Source: Candidatus Woesearchaeota archaeon
GTDB taxonomy: Archaea > Nanobdellota > Nanobdellia > Woesearchaeales > GCA-2686295
Direction of reading: 5' to 3'
Assembly: GCA_002686295.1 (NCBI GenBank)
Contig: NZBB01000018.1
Location: 1-14,198, forward strand
Length of the DNA stretch: 14,198 bases
Part shown: positions 13,768 to 14,198 of the stretch, piece by piece
Position numbering within the stretch: the stretch's first letter is position 1
How the letters are laid out: each line of letters starts with the position of its first letter
Position numbers and translations under genes: made by a program
The notes under the pieces: generated by a model
The model's database searches: none
What the model was told of the DNA's origin: nothing
The model's input: only the letters and a program-made list of their open reading frames with translations

Positions 13768-14198
13768 ATGGAAGGAGAAATAGAAAGAATAAAAACTTAC
13801 ATAAATGGATTTGATGAAGCAATACAAGGCGGAGTACCTAAAAAACATGTTGTTCTTATGAGTGGAACAGCTGGTTCTATGAAGTCATCAGCAACATTCA
13901 ATGTTTTATACAATGAAGCACTAAATGGCAAAACAGGATTATACATAACACTAGAACAAAGCTATCAATCATTGTATCAACACTTTATGAACATGGGATT
14001 GAAACTTGACAGTATAAACGTTCAGCCAATTAAAGAGTTAACAAACATTGGCGAAACAATCCACTCAGTAAACAATGCAAGCACAGGTTCAATAATAGTT
14101 GCAGATATGGGAGTTATAAGAAAAGAGATAAAAGATCTAAAAATATCAGATAACAAAAGCTGGTTGAATGTTATTAAAAACATTTTGAAAAAAATAAA
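13768..14198 (+). CDS. KaiC/RAD55-like RecA-superfamily ATPase (partial, N-terminal 143 residues)
   Basis: The open frame from ATG 13768 runs off the window. It begins GFDEAIQGGVPKKHVVLMSG (14-33), the classic KaiC/RAD55 lead-in, followed by the P-loop GTAGSMKS (33-40; K39 and S40). Here Met replaces the Gly before the Lys of the usual GxxxxGK[ST]; such SMKS/TMKS loops occur in archaeal KaiC-like proteins. YITLEQS (59-65) matches the KaiC acidic switch region (E63), and SIIVADMG (108-115) is the Walker B strand with D113. KaiC-like proteins in archaea are ATPases in signalling, motility and repair. A Shine-Dalgarno (GAGGTG) 7 nt upstream and a 6-nt gap after the propeller gene indicate co-translation. 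The number of KaiC domains is unknown because the 3' end is missing. Confidence 0.88.
   Translation, partial: MEGEIERIKTYINGFDEAIQGGVPKKHVVLMSGTAGSMKSSATFNVLYNEALNGKTGLYITLEQSYQSLYQHFMNMGLKLDSINVQPIKELTNIGETIHSVNNASTGSIIVADMGVIRKEIKDLKISDNKSWLNVIKNILKKI

Noticed and set aside
1..14198. tRNA, rRNA, CRISPR, insertion sequence, integrase, att site or riboswitch
   Set aside because: I looked on both strands for T-loop-like motifs, regularly spaced repeats, transposase motifs and structured leaders and saw none. A tRNA or covariance-model scan would be needed to be sure.

Overview
This is a low-GC window that looks archaeal, most likely from a DPANN-type or related uncultivated lineage. The grounds are indirect. 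There are TATA-like boxes about 26-28 nt ahead of start codons that lack Shine-Dalgarno sites (leaderless transcripts). There is a COG1361/S-layer-type secreted protein beside MacB/FtsX permeases, a GT3 glycogen synthase with GH57 and DUF5752-type partners, a KaiC/RAD55-type ATPase, and small zinc-ribbon-like proteins. The lineage is inference; no rRNA or tRNA is present to fix it.

Layout. (1) 1-3801, plus strand: the 3' end of an ABC ATPase gene, a secreted and C-terminally anchored multi-Ig protein, and two tandem paralogous MacB/FtsX permeases. Together they make one putative ABC-type export or envelope complex. (2) 3841-4899, plus: a divergent galactose-1-phosphate uridylyltransferase-like (HIT superfamily) enzyme with its own leaderless promoter, convergent with the next block. 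(3) 9579-4921, minus: a four-gene operon, in transcription order a GT4/GT5-like glycosyltransferase, a GH57 amylase-type enzyme, a small membrane-anchored DUF5752-like protein starting with TTG, and a eukaryote-type (GT3) glycogen synthase. Three of the genes are joined by ATGA overlaps or have a clear Shine-Dalgarno. (4) 9752-10936, plus: a winged-helix regulator followed by two overlapping small genes, transcribed divergently from the glycogen operon across a 172-bp regulatory region that carries a palindrome. (5) 12365-10926, minus: an MFS-type multi-pass membrane protein, overlapping the preceding small gene tail-to-tail by 11 bp. (6) 12538-14198, plus: an apparently cytoplasmic beta-propeller with Asp-rich calcium-type loops, then a KaiC-like ATPase running off the window.

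How it may work together. Blocks 2-4 read as an alpha-glucan storage locus: nucleotide-sugar handling, two glycosyltransferases, a GH57 glucan-acting enzyme, a possible membrane tether and a neighbouring regulator. Block 1 is an envelope/export machine and block 6 a possible sensory or signalling pair. First genes of transcription units tend to be leaderless, while several internal genes carry GAGG-type Shine-Dalgarno sites. I saw no tRNA, rRNA, CRISPR array, insertion sequence or integrase by eye. No stretch above 300 bp lacks a gene; the two longest gaps are both 172 bp.
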